Assembly: GCF_937859915.1 (NCBI RefSeq)
Contig: NZ_CALMAW010000052.1
Coordinates: forward strand, 4,801-49,669
Reading direction: 5' to 3'
Source of the DNA: an uncultured Sphingomonas sp.
Lineage (GTDB): Bacteria > Pseudomonadota > Alphaproteobacteria > Sphingomonadales > Sphingomonadaceae
Length of the DNA: 44,869 nucleotides
A model generated the notes under the pieces. It ran no database searches. It was not told the DNA's origin and was given only the letters and a program-made list of their open reading frames with translations. Of the stretch, positions 7,644 through 16,056 are shown in pieces. The number at the start of each line of letters is the position of its first letter. Within the stretch, counting starts at the first letter, position 1. The position numbers were made by a program, and so were the translations under genes.

Positions 7644-8753
7644 ATGTATGAAGCAGATAGCATCGTGGTCGGTGGCGGCGTGGTCGGACTGGCGATCGCG
7701 CGCGCGCTGGCTCTGGCCGGGCGCGAACCGATCGTCGTCGATTCCGAAAAGGGGATCGGCATGGTCACCAGCTCGCGCAACAGCGAGGTGATCCACGCCG
7801 GGCTCTATTATCCCGAGGGATCGCTCAAGGCCGCCTTGTGCGTGCGCGGCAAGGCGCTGCTCTACGAGTTTTGCGCGGCGCGCGGTGTGCCTCATCGCCG
7901 CTGCGGCAAGATCCTCGTCGCCACCTCGGCGGACCAGATTGGCGGGCTCGATCCGATCGTCGCCGCCGCCGCCAAGGCGGGCGTCGACGATCTTCGCCCG
8001 CTCGATCGCGCCGATCTGCACCGGATCGAGCCCGCGCTCGCCGGCGTCGCCGGGCTGTTCTCGCCGTCGACCGGAATCGTCGATTCCCACGCCCTGATGC
8101 TGGCGCTGCAGGGCGAGGCCGAAGCGAACGGCGCGCAGGTGGTGCTCGCCTCGACGGTCGACGCGATCGAGGCCGGCGACGGCGACGTCCTGGTCACGCT
8201 CGCCGGCGACGAGGCGCCGTCGCTGCGCACGCCGCTGCTGATCAACGCCGCCGGGCTCGGCGCGCAGGCGCTGGCGCGGACGATGGGTGCGCTCGCGCCC
8301 GATCACATCCCTGCGCTCCATTATGCCAAAGGCGTCTATTTCGCGCTGAGCGGTCGCGCGCCGTTCAGCCACCTCGTCTATCCTTTGCCCGAGCCCGGCG
8401 GCCTCGGCGTCCACCTGACGCTCGACATGGCGGGGGCGGCGCGGTTCGGGCCCGACGTCGAATGGATCGACACGATCGACTATGACGTCGATCCGGCGAG
8501 GGCCGATCGCTTCTACGGCGCGATCCGGCGCTACTGGCCCGATCTGCCCGACGGCGCGCTGGCGCCCGCTTATGCGGGCATCCGGCCCAAGATCAGCGCG
8601 CCGGGCGAGCCCGCGGCGGATTTCTGCATCTCGAGGCCGCGCGATCATGGCGTCGCCGGGCTGATCAACCTGTTCGGGATCGAATCGCCGGGGCTCACCT
8701 CGTCGCTGGCGATCGGCGAGCATGTCGCAGCGATGGTCCGGCAACTCGGCTGA
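7644..8753 (+). CDS. FAD-dependent oxidoreductase, L-2-hydroxyglutarate oxidase (LhgO) family
   Basis: This 369-residue DAO-fold flavoprotein opens with the dinucleotide-binding motif VVGGGVVGLAIARALALAG (residues 8-26). It continues with the family-typical SSRNSEVIHAGLYYPEGSLKA near residues 45-63, then CGKILVA and LFSPSTGIVDSHALM. The C-terminus has YAGIRPKIS and NLFGIESPGLTSSLAIGE. This set is diagnostic for LhgO and its relatives, which oxidise L-2-hydroxyglutarate or similar L-2-hydroxyacids and pass electrons to the membrane quinone pool. No signal peptide is seen. It may oxidise a pathway hydroxyacid. A D-specific FAD-linked counterpart is encoded at 27928, so the region holds enzymes of both stereochemical classes. 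The exact substrate is inferred from family only. Confidence 0.85.
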   Translation: MYEADSIVVGGGVVGLAIARALALAGREPIVVDSEKGIGMVTSSRNSEVIHAGLYYPEGSLKAALCVRGKALLYEFCAARGVPHRRCGKILVATSADQIGGLDPIVAAAAKAGVDDLRPLDRADLHRIEPALAGVAGLFSPSTGIVDSHALMLALQGEAEANGAQVVLASTVDAIEAGDGDVLVTLAGDEAPSLRTPLLINAAGLGAQALARTMGALAPDHIPALHYAKGVYFALSGRAPFSHLVYPLPEPGGLGVHLTLDMAGAARFGPDVEWIDTIDYDVDPARADRFYGAIRRYWPDLPDGALAPAYAGIRPKISAPGEPAADFCISRPRDHGVAGLINLFGIESPGLTSSLAIGEHVAAMVRQLG

Positions 8754-8767
8754 GCCTGGCCGCGGCG

Positions 8768-10045
8768 TCACCGGCTGCCGGTCGCAGCATCGTCCAGCGG
8801 CGCGACGCGCGCCAGCGTCTTCCGGCTCGCATAGGCATAGGGGCCGAGCAGCGCGATGCAGAGCGTCGCAATTATCAGCGCCGCGCCGAACACATAGGCC
8901 ATCAGGCGATAGGTGCCGAAATGATCGTGCGCCAACCCCATGCTCATCAGCCCGATGCCGATGCCGATGTTACTCGCCGCATAGAAGATGCTGTAGATGC
9001 TGCCATAGGCGCGCAGGCCGAAATAGCGCGAGGTGAGATAGGCCGCGAACGCGATTTCCGCCCCTTGCCCCAGCCCCATGAACAGCGCGCCGCCGAGCAG
9101 CACGGGGACGCTCGTCGCGCGGTGCACGATCATCGCGCCGACCAGAGCCGACGCGAAATAGGGCAGCACGACGCGCTGCGAATTGACGCGATCGGCGATG
9201 AAGCCCGCGGTCAGCTGCCCCGCGACGCCCCCGAAGAAGAAGCAGGAGACCACCGTCGTCCCGATCAGCGACGAGAAGCCGCGTTCGGTGAGCAGCGGCA
9301 CCGCATGCGCGGTCGTCCCGATCAGCGCCATCGAGGCGAGCAGGATCGCGAAGAAGATCAGCCAGAAACTCTTGGTCCGCACCGCCTCGTTGCGGGTGAG
9401 CCCCGGCAGCAGCTGCCCGGCGGCCAGCGCGCGCTCGGTGACCGTCTTGGCCGGTTCGCGGATCAGGAACCAGAGCGCGGGCAAGGGTAGGATGAGCACG
9501 AACGCGCCCAGCGAGAAATAGGCGACGCGCCAGCCATGATCCTGGATCACGATCCGCATCACCTGCGGCGCGATCGCCGATCCCAAGCCGGCGCCCAGCG
9601 CGATCGCGCAACCGAGCACGGCGCCGCGATGGTTGGAGAACCAGAGCGACACGAGCTTCGCATAGCCGACCGAACTGTTCATCGCCGACGCAATGCTGAC
9701 CACGAAGAAGCCGATCGCCAATTGCCACGGCGACGTCGCGAAGCCGCGTGCCATCGATGCCACCGCGAACAGCAGCGCGCCTGGCAGCAGCACGCGGCGC
9801 AGGCCCCAGCGGTCCATCGTCCGCCCCGCCCAGGGCGAGAAGATCGCGTTCGTCCAGGGCGAGATCAGCAGGAGCGCGGAGACCTCGGTGCGGGTCAGCC
9901 CGAATTCGCCGGTGAGCGGCTTGATGAACAGGCTCATCGACGCCGAGACCATCGAATTGGGGCCGATCACCATGCCGATCCACGCCGCGATCGCGGCGTA
10001 GATCCCGGCCTTGGTGAATTCCCGTTCGTCGCTTGCCGGAGCCAT
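8768..10045 (-). CDS. MFS transporter, OFA/monocarboxylate type
   Basis: This 425-residue protein has about 12 hydrophobic segments. The motif-A-like loop GRTMDRWGLRRVLLPG is near residues 75-90, with a repeat in the second half (GFIADRVNSQRVVLPYF). Features such as SLWFSNHRGAVLGCAIALGAGLG between helices 4 and 5 are typical of the OFA/MCT branch, which carries oxalate, formate and other monocarboxylates. GGAGAGG sits upstream of ATG 10045. It converges on the oxidoreductase and lies just downstream of the amidohydrolase on the same strand. It is a good candidate for uptake of the organic acid that the enzymes here degrade, but this is inference from context. Confidence 0.88.
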   Translation of the reverse strand: MAPASDEREFTKAGIYAAIAAWIGMVIGPNSMVSASMSLFIKPLTGEFGLTRTEVSALLLISPWTNAIFSPWAGRTMDRWGLRRVLLPGALLFAVASMARGFATSPWQLAIGFFVVSIASAMNSSVGYAKLVSLWFSNHRGAVLGCAIALGAGLGSAIAPQVMRIVIQDHGWRVAYFSLGAFVLILPLPALWFLIREPAKTVTERALAAGQLLPGLTRNEAVRTKSFWLIFFAILLASMALIGTTAHAVPLLTERGFSSLIGTTVVSCFFFGGVAGQLTAGFIADRVNSQRVVLPYFASALVGAMIVHRATSVPVLLGGALFMGLGQGAEIAFAAYLTSRYFGLRAYGSIYSIFYAASNIGIGIGLMSMGLAHDHFGTYRLMAYVFGAALIIATLCIALLGPYAYASRKTLARVAPLDDAATGSR

Positions 10046-10169
10046 TCGGTTACCTCTCCATCCCCCGGTATTGCGGCGGGGTGTTTGGGCGGTGATCGGA
10101 GTTTTGGCATCCGCCGGTCAAGCTACAAACCTGCTTCGCATGGATGAGCTTTCCGCAGTCAGTATTGCC

Positions 10170-11054
10170 TTATCGACGCGCGAAGAAGCGATCCGGATTG
10201 TCGACGAAGATGCGTTGGCGCAGCGCGTCGTCGGGCGTCCAGGCGTCGAACAGGTCGACCAGCCGGCCGGTATCGGGGCGCGCGTCGTCCATGCTCAGAT
10301 ACGGCCAGTCCGATCCGAACACCGCGCGATCGGGCAGCGTCTCGAGCAGGATGTCGTGGAACGGCCGGATCGCCTCCGCGGTCGGATCGCCGCGCACGAG
10401 CCGGATCGGCGTCGTCTTGATCCAGAAATCGCCGTCGCGCAGCAAAGCGAGATAGGATCGGAACAGGGGGGCATCGATCCCCGCCGCGACGTCGAAATAG
10501 CCCATATGATCGATCATCACAGGCAGGCCGTGGCCCGCCAGCCGGTCGCCCGCCGCGACGATTTCGTCGCAGGTCGCCCAGATATCCGCATACCAGCCGA
10601 GTGCGCGCATGCGGGGCGCCAGCCGATCGAGATCGTCGAAGTCGAGCGATCCCTCGTGCGCCCGCGCACGCGGCGTGACGGTGAAGCGGATCGATCGGAA
10701 GCCCGCGACGTCGAGCGCTTCCAGTTGCGCGTCGCTGATCGCGGGATCGACGACTGCGACACCCGACAGCCTGTGTGCCGCCAGCGCGATCGCGTCGGCG
10801 GTGCACCTATTGTCATAGCCGTAGGCGGACGGGTGGACGATGACGCCATGCGCGAAGCCGACCGTATCGAGCATCGCGAGATAGCCTTCGCCTGGCGCGA
10901 ACGGCGGATCGTAGCGGCGTGGCGACAGCAGGGGATAGGCGTCGGGCATGCCGAAGACATGCGAGTGACAGTCCCACGCCCCCGGTGGCAGTGCGCGTGC
11001 GGGCGGCGTACAGGCCGATATGGCGACGAGCGCGGCGGGTTCGGGGGGGGCCAT
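10170..11054 (-). CDS. Amidohydrolase-2 family TIM-barrel hydrolase, LigI-like lactonase
   Basis: This 294-residue enzyme is of the COG3618 amidohydrolase group. DCHSHVFGM near residue 30 gives the HxH metal-site motif. The later VMIDHMGYFD supplies another histidine, and FGSDWPY near residue 247 the conserved aspartate. Its size and motifs are close to 2-pyrone-4,6-dicarboxylate lactonase (LigI) and related lactonases, which act in aromatic catabolism with little or no bound metal. No protocatechuate ring-cleaving dioxygenase is encoded in the window, so LigI activity should not be assumed. The start at 11054 lies at a run of eight G on the plus strand, a place prone to length errors. The gene lies 124 bases upstream of the MFS gene in the same direction. 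Confidence 0.85.
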   Translation of the reverse strand: MAPPEPAALVAISACTPPARALPPGAWDCHSHVFGMPDAYPLLSPRRYDPPFAPGEGYLAMLDTVGFAHGVIVHPSAYGYDNRCTADAIALAAHRLSGVAVVDPAISDAQLEALDVAGFRSIRFTVTPRARAHEGSLDFDDLDRLAPRMRALGWYADIWATCDEIVAAGDRLAGHGLPVMIDHMGYFDVAAGIDAPLFRSYLALLRDGDFWIKTTPIRLVRGDPTAEAIRPFHDILLETLPDRAVFGSDWPYLSMDDARPDTGRLVDLFDAWTPDDALRQRIFVDNPDRFFARR

Positions 11055-11179
11055 GAGCAGCGTCTATCCTCGTTCAGTCGGGCGCATGGCCGGACCGGGC
11101 AGCATCGTCTGCCGATCCCGGCATGGCGCTTCAACCGAGGATCGTTCGGTCTCGCTTGAGGAAAAGTCGCAGCACGCCG

Positions 11180-12091
11180 TCAATTCGGCGAACGCCGCGC
11201 CTCGCCAGTGATCCAGTCGCGGAACTCGGCGACGTGCGGCAATTGCGCCGCCGCCTGCGAATAGGAGAGATAGAAGCCGCTGCCGTCGCGGAAGACGAGA
11301 TCATAGGGCGTGACGAGCGTGCCGTTCTCGAGCTCCTTGGTGACGAACAGGCGCGTCGCGATCGAGACGCCGACGCCCTCGACCGCCGCCTGCAATGCCA
11401 GGCTCGAGCTTTCGAACTTGATTCCGGACGACGGGTCCATCGGGCTGTCGCCCGCGAGACCGAGCCAGGACCGCCAGTCGTTGGGGCGCATCATCGAATG
11501 AAGCAGCGTGACGTCCTTAAAGCTCTCGACGCCGCCGCGGAGCCGCAACCGGTCGCGATATTCGGGGCTGCACACCGGGCTGAGCTCGATATCGATCAAC
11601 CGGTCGTGCTGCAGCGTCGACAGCGCTTGAACCGACGCCTCGTCGCGGATCTGGATCGAGACATCGGTCGGCGAGGCGATCAGTTCGGCGGCGGACGGCA
11701 GCGCGGTCGACAGGCGAATCTCGGTCTTGGGATAGGCCGCGTGGAAGCCGGACAATCGCGGCACCAGCCAGCGCAAGGTGAAGGTGATCGAATTGTGGAT
11801 GTGGAGCAGCCGCTGCTTGCGCGCATCGACGAGCCGCGACGTGCCGCGTTCGATCCGCTCCAGCGCGTCGCTGACCGTCTCGAGATAGGCGGCGGCCTCG
11901 GGGGTGAGACGGACTTCGCGGTGGCTACGGCGGAAGAGCTCGAACCCCAGATGATCCTCCAGCGTATGGATCTGCCGGCTGATCGCACCCGAGGTGACGT
12001 GAAGCTCGTCCGCGGCGAGCGTGAAGCTCTGGTTACGGCCCGCCGACTCGAACGCACGGACCGCGTTCAGCGGCGGAAGACGCGGCGCCAT
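11180..12091 (-). CDS. LysR-family regulator, GcvA type, candidate pathway regulator
   Basis: This 303-residue protein starts with LPPLNAVRAFESAGRNQSFTLAADELHVTSGAISRQIHTLEDHLG, the helix-turn-helix form seen in GcvA-like LysR proteins (in pieces: LNAVRAFESAGR, AISRQIHTLEDHLG). The effector domain holds VSIQIR and EGVGVSIATRLFV. AGGAGAGG lies just before ATG 12091. The gene is divergent from operon 1, whose shared element B sits in the 331-base space between them. It is therefore the nearest candidate for the protein that binds the shared element, although TCGTTTGACC lacks an obvious LysR T-N11-A form. It is also co-directional with, and upstream of, the amidohydrolase and second MFS gene. 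Confidence 0.92.
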   Translation of the reverse strand: MAPRLPPLNAVRAFESAGRNQSFTLAADELHVTSGAISRQIHTLEDHLGFELFRRSHREVRLTPEAAAYLETVSDALERIERGTSRLVDARKQRLLHIHNSITFTLRWLVPRLSGFHAAYPKTEIRLSTALPSAAELIASPTDVSIQIRDEASVQALSTLQHDRLIDIELSPVCSPEYRDRLRLRGGVESFKDVTLLHSMMRPNDWRSWLGLAGDSPMDPSSGIKFESSSLALQAAVEGVGVSIATRLFVTKELENGTLVTPYDLVFRDGSGFYLSYSQAAAQLPHVAEFRDWITGEARRSPN

Positions 12092-12422
12092 CGCACCTCT
12101 CCTGTATGATTATTTCTCAACTTCATAGCGGATATGTCCGGAACTGAAAAGACCCTGCGCTAAGGGCGCCGCCCGCATCGCCACACGACCGGTCACGAGC
12201 CGCTCCGCATCCTAAAGCACGCGATACCGCCGATCCGCGCCGCGCTGGATGATCACCGCTCACGCAACCGGCAGGTTTAGTCGTTTGACCCAAACGCCCC
12301 TTAACGCCAGTTTCGAGGGACATACGGCGATGGCCGGCGCGAGAAATACGCAACAGGTCGATCCGACAAGGCGCCATCCGTGACGGCCGGCGGATCGTCC
12401 TGAAAAAGGTGGATGGGGACGG
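12092..12422. other. Divergent control region of LysR and operon 1
   Basis: This 331-base gap separates the divergent LysR gene and operon 1 and holds no gene. It contains element B at 12275-12290. GGATGGGGA lies about five to ten bases before the GTG start at 12423. I could not place a convincing -35/-10 pair for either direction. Confidence 0.6.
12275..12290 (+). promoter_or_regulatory. Shared operator-like element, copy B (operon 1)
   Basis: GTTTAGTCGTTTGACC ends 132 bases before the first gene of operon 1. With copy C it shares CAGGYTTAGTCGKTTGACCC, 18 of 20 positions identical. Here the core continues into CGTTTG-ACC-CAAACG, a perfect inverted repeat, which supports protein binding rather than a simple promoter box. 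Confidence 0.7.
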
Positions 12423-13457
12423 GTGAAGGTAAAGGCGCCTCTCGAGGGAATTCGGATCGTCGAATGGCTGTCCGACGAATGTTCGATCGCGGTCGGGCTG
12501 GCAATCTCGTTCGCGGGCCGGGTCGCGGCCGATCTTGGCGCGACCGTCGTCCAGGTCGAGGCGCCGCTGCTGCGCGCGCGTCGCGCGATCGACCCGCTGG
12601 TCGACGGCGAATCCGCGCTGTCCCGCTTCATCGATCGCGACAAGCAACAGGCACCGGCAGCACGCGTGATGGAAGGCGGATCGGCCGACATCATCCTCCG
12701 CGACATCGTAGGCGCCGATGCCGGCCGCGCATCGGTGGTCCTGGTGAGCGATCGTGCGCAAAGGCCCGACGTGCCGGATAGCGAGTTCACGCTGCTTGCG
12801 GTCGGCGGCCTGCTCGATCTGGTCGGCGATCCCGCCGCCGAGCCGTTACGATTGGGCGGTCATCAGCTCGCTTATTCGGCCGGCCTCGCAGTCTATGCCG
12901 GCATCGCGGGCGAGCTTTGCCGGCGACAGGGCGGCGGCGCGCCCGATACGCTGCGCGTCAACATCGCCGACGTCGCGGTCTGGCTCAACTGGAAGAGCGT
13001 AGCGATGGGCAGCTGGAGCGCGCGCGTGCCGAGCCGGCTCGGCGACGGTGCCGAATGGCGGACGATCCGCTGCGCCGATGGCTGGCTGGCGCTGGTCTAT
13101 CTCGAGGCCGATTGGCCCAAGCTCAAGCTTTTGGTGGGCGACCACCGCCTCGACGAACTGCGGTATGAGGACCGCCTCGAACGGCGTCGCGATGCGACCA
13201 GGATCAACGCCGTCGTCGAGCATGCCTTCGCGACGAAGACGCGCGCCGAGCTTCGCGACATAGCCCTCGCGCGGCGTATCCCGCTCGGGCCGGTGTGGAC
13301 CCCCGCCGAGCTCGAACATGATCCGCAATATGTTGCGCGCCATTTCCTCCAGCGGTCCGCGGACCGTGATGGCGCGTCGGTGCTGCGCCCCCTGCCCCCC
13401 GTGATCTGGAACGGCGCGCGCTTCGGCAGCGGCGCCGCGGCGGAGATCCGCGCATGA
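12423..13457 (+). CDS. CaiB/BaiF-family (class III) CoA-transferase, short subunit
   Basis: This 344-residue protein begins like a class III CoA-transferase (LEGIRIVEWLSDE, RVAADLGATVVQVE) and keeps later signatures (EWRTIRCADGWLALVYLEADW, RRIPLGPVWTPAELEHDPQYVAR). It is about 50 residues shorter than the usual 390-400, with the loss mainly in the N-terminal third. The segment expected to hold the catalytic aspartate reads LRVNIADVAVWLNW. An aspartate is present, but not clearly in the canonical position. The start is GTG 12423, preceded by GGATGGGGA. Its stop overlaps the start of the second CaiB gene (ATGA), so the two are translationally coupled. The pair may form a heteromeric CoA-transferase, as BbsE/BbsF do for benzylsuccinate. 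Confidence 0.85.
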   Translation: MKVKAPLEGIRIVEWLSDECSIAVGLAISFAGRVAADLGATVVQVEAPLLRARRAIDPLVDGESALSRFIDRDKQQAPAARVMEGGSADIILRDIVGADAGRASVVLVSDRAQRPDVPDSEFTLLAVGGLLDLVGDPAAEPLRLGGHQLAYSAGLAVYAGIAGELCRRQGGGAPDTLRVNIADVAVWLNWKSVAMGSWSARVPSRLGDGAEWRTIRCADGWLALVYLEADWPKLKLLVGDHRLDELRYEDRLERRRDATRINAVVEHAFATKTRAELRDIALARRIPLGPVWTPAELEHDPQYVARHFLQRSADRDGASVLRPLPPVIWNGARFGSGAAAEIRA

Positions 13458-14602
13458 AGCCGCTGGCAGGTTGTCGCGTGCTCGATCTCGGCATCATCAC
13501 CGCGGGCGCGGCGACATCGGCGGTGCTCGCCGATTTCGGCGCCGAGGTGATCAAGATCGAGTCGCCCACCTATCGCGATCCGTTCCGGCGCTGGCTGTCG
13601 GATCGGCCCATCGACGCCGACCCCGATCTCTCGCCCTTTTTCCGCGCGACCAACCGCGGCAAATTCGGGCTCAGCCTTGATCTCAAGCAGCCGCTCGGTC
13701 GCAAGGCGTTCCTGAAGCTGGTGCGGGAGAGCGATGTCGTCGTCGAGAATTTCCGCCGGGGAGTCCTGCAGAAGCTCGGTCTCGATTTCGAGACGCTGCG
13801 CGCCGCCAATCCGCGGATCATCCTCGCATCGATCTCGAGCCAGGGCGAGGACGGCCCCGAAGCCGGCTACGTCTCCTACGGATCGACGCTCGAGGCCGTC
13901 GCGGGCCTGGCGACGACCACGGGCTATGCGGGCGGCCCGCCGACGCTGAGCGGCGTCGATCTCAACTATCCCGACCAGATCGTCGCGCTGTTCGCCTCCT
14001 CGATGATCGTCACCGCCTGGCACGGTCGTGACCGGCGCGACGGCGGCGTCCATCTCGACCTGTCGCAGCGCGAGCTCACCTCCTATCTGTCCGGCGAGAC
14101 GTTCGTCGCGGCGGGGGCCGGGATCGAGGAGCCGCGCGCAGGCAATGCGCAGGCGCCTTATGCCGTCCAGGAATGCTTCCGATCGAACGACGGCGGCTGG
14201 ATCGCGTTATCGGTGCGTGACGACCAGTCGTCGGCGCTCGCCTCGCTGGGGACATCGGCGGCCGACCTCTCTGGTTGGATCGGCGGCCAGGCGGCATCGG
14301 TAGCGCTCGACCATCTGCACGCCGCCGGCGTCGCCGCCGCGCGCGCGATGAACGGACGCGAGGTGATGGCGGCGGGCGATGCGGTGTGGACTCATGCGCT
14401 CCAGTCGACACCCGCCGGCGATCTCGCCAAAGGCTTCCCGCTCCAGTTCGACGGCGAGCCGCTCAGCATCTCCCGCGAGGCGCCCGCCATCGGCGCCGAC
14501 AGCGACGAGGTGCTGCGCCGCGTCGCCAAAATGACGGACGCGGAGATCGCAGCGCTCTATGAGGTCGGGGCCATCGAAGTTCCGACCGTTCGTGCAGCAT
14601 AA
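13454..14602 (+). CDS. CaiB/BaiF-family (class III) CoA-transferase, full-length subunit
   Basis: This 382-residue class III CoA-transferase has the full family frame: LAGCRVLDLGIITAGAATSAVLADFGAEVIKIE at the N-terminus (GAEVIKIE near residue 37), then RGKFGLSLDLK, DVVVENFRRG and ISSQGEDGP. The catalytic-aspartate region reads VHLDLSQRELTSYL, where glutamate seems to take the place of the usual aspartate, as happens in some subgroups. The family moves CoA between carboxylic acids through enzyme-anhydride and thioester intermediates. The ATGA overlap with the preceding CaiB gene suggests one complex. It is followed 10 bases later by the aldehyde dehydrogenase. The likely role is activation of the pathway acid as its CoA ester. 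Confidence 0.9.
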   Translation: MKPLAGCRVLDLGIITAGAATSAVLADFGAEVIKIESPTYRDPFRRWLSDRPIDADPDLSPFFRATNRGKFGLSLDLKQPLGRKAFLKLVRESDVVVENFRRGVLQKLGLDFETLRAANPRIILASISSQGEDGPEAGYVSYGSTLEAVAGLATTTGYAGGPPTLSGVDLNYPDQIVALFASSMIVTAWHGRDRRDGGVHLDLSQRELTSYLSGETFVAAGAGIEEPRAGNAQAPYAVQECFRSNDGGWIALSVRDDQSSALASLGTSAADLSGWIGGQAASVALDHLHAAGVAAARAMNGREVMAAGDAVWTHALQSTPAGDLAKGFPLQFDGEPLSISREAPAIGADSDEVLRRVAKMTDAEIAALYEVGAIEVPTVRAA

Positions 14603-14612
14603 GGACAGACTT

Positions 14613-16052
14613 ATGACCACCGCCTATCCCGACACGCTCCTCTTCATCGGCGGCGCCTGGCAGCCCGCCGCCTCCGGCAAGACGCTCGCGGTCGAGAACC
14701 CCGCCACCGCCGAGCAGATCGGCACCTGCGCCCATGCCGGGATCGCCGATCTCGACGCCGCGCTCGATGCCGCAGAGGCCGGCTTCAAGGTCTGGCGCAA
14801 GACGCCCGCGCCACACCGCAGCGCGACGCTGCGCAAGGCGGCGGCTCTGCTGCGCGAGCGCGCCGACACGATCGGGAACATCCTGACGCAGGAGCAGGGC
14901 AAGCCGCTCGCGCAGGGCGTGGTCGAGGTCCATACCGCCGCGGACATCCTCGAATGGTTCGCCGAGGAAGCACGGCGCATCTACGGCCGCACGATCCCAG
15001 GCCGGTCGAGCCGCGTCGTCCAGCGCGTCGAGAAGGAGCCCGTCGGCGTCGTCGCGGCCTTCTCGCCATGGAACTTCCCGATCTCGCAGGCGATCCGCAA
15101 GGTCGGCGCGGCGGTCGCGGCGGGTTGCGCGATCGTTATCAAGGGCCCCGAGGAGACGCCGGCGTCGTGCGCCGAAATGGTCCGTGCGCTCGCCGATGCG
15201 GGGCTTCCCGCGGGCGTCGTCAACCTCGTCTTCGGCTCGCCCGCCGAGATTTCGGGCTATCTGATTCCGCACCCGATCGTGCGTAAGGTGACCTTCACCG
15301 GCTCGACGCAGGTCGGCAAGCAGCTCGCGTCACTGGCCGGGCTGCACATGAAGCGCGTGACGATGGAGCTCGGCGGCCACGCCCCGGTGCTGGTGTTCGC
15401 CGACGCCGATCTCGAAGCCAATGCCAAGATGCTGGCACAGAACAAGGTCCGCAACGCCGGCCAGGTCTGCGTCTCGCCGACGCGCTTCCTCGTGCAGGAC
15501 GAGGCCTATGACCGCTTCGTCGGCCACTTCACCACCGAGATGGCGCAGATCCGTGTCGGCAACGGGCTCGACGAGGGCATCGAGATGGGGGCGCTTGCCA
15601 ATGGCCGGCGTGTCGAGGCGATCGAGGCGATGGTCGCCGACGCGGTGCGCCATGGTGCGACGGTACGCACCGGCGGCGAGCGGATCGGCAACAAGGGCCA
15701 TTTCTACCAGCCCACCGTGCTCACCGACGTGCCGATCGACGCGCGCGCGATGAACGAGGAGCCGTTCGGCCCGGTCGCGCTGTTCTCGCGCTTTTCGACG
15801 TTCGACGATGCGATCGTCGAGGCCAATCGCCTGCCCTTCGGGCTTGGCGCCTATGTCTATTCGGGCTCGCTTTCGACCGCCAACCAGGCCGCCGCCGCGA
15901 TCGAAAGCGGGATGGTGTCGGTCAATCACCAGGGCCTGGGCCTGATCGAGACGCCGTTCGGCGGCGTCAAGGATTCGGGCTATGGCTCGGAAGGCGGCAG
16001 CGAGGCGATCGAGGCCTATTTCGCGACCAAGTTCGTGACGACGCTGGGCTGA
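14613..16052 (+). CDS. NAD(P)-dependent aldehyde dehydrogenase, SSADH-like
   Basis: This 479-residue aldehyde dehydrogenase has every catalytic element: SPWNFP with Asn154, the nucleotide lysine in IVIKGPEETPAS (K177), FTGSTQVGKQ near 228, general base Glu252 in MELGGHAP, and nucleophile Cys286 in NAGQVCVSPTRF. The motif pattern places it with succinate-semialdehyde and related semialdehyde dehydrogenases. The start is ATG 14613, preceded by AAGGACAG; the frame is open further upstream, but that part overlaps the previous gene and does not resemble the family. In operon 1 it is well placed to oxidise an aldehyde made by the ThDP enzyme encoded downstream. The true aldehyde is not known. Confidence 0.95.
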   Translation: MTTAYPDTLLFIGGAWQPAASGKTLAVENPATAEQIGTCAHAGIADLDAALDAAEAGFKVWRKTPAPHRSATLRKAAALLRERADTIGNILTQEQGKPLAQGVVEVHTAADILEWFAEEARRIYGRTIPGRSSRVVQRVEKEPVGVVAAFSPWNFPISQAIRKVGAAVAAGCAIVIKGPEETPASCAEMVRALADAGLPAGVVNLVFGSPAEISGYLIPHPIVRKVTFTGSTQVGKQLASLAGLHMKRVTMELGGHAPVLVFADADLEANAKMLAQNKVRNAGQVCVSPTRFLVQDEAYDRFVGHFTTEMAQIRVGNGLDEGIEMGALANGRRVEAIEAMVADAVRHGATVRTGGERIGNKGHFYQPTVLTDVPIDARAMNEEPFGPVALFSRFSTFDDAIVEANRLPFGLGAYVYSGSLSTANQAAAAIESGMVSVNHQGLGLIETPFGGVKDSGYGSEGGSEAIEAYFATKFVTTLG

Positions 16053-16056
16053 TCCG

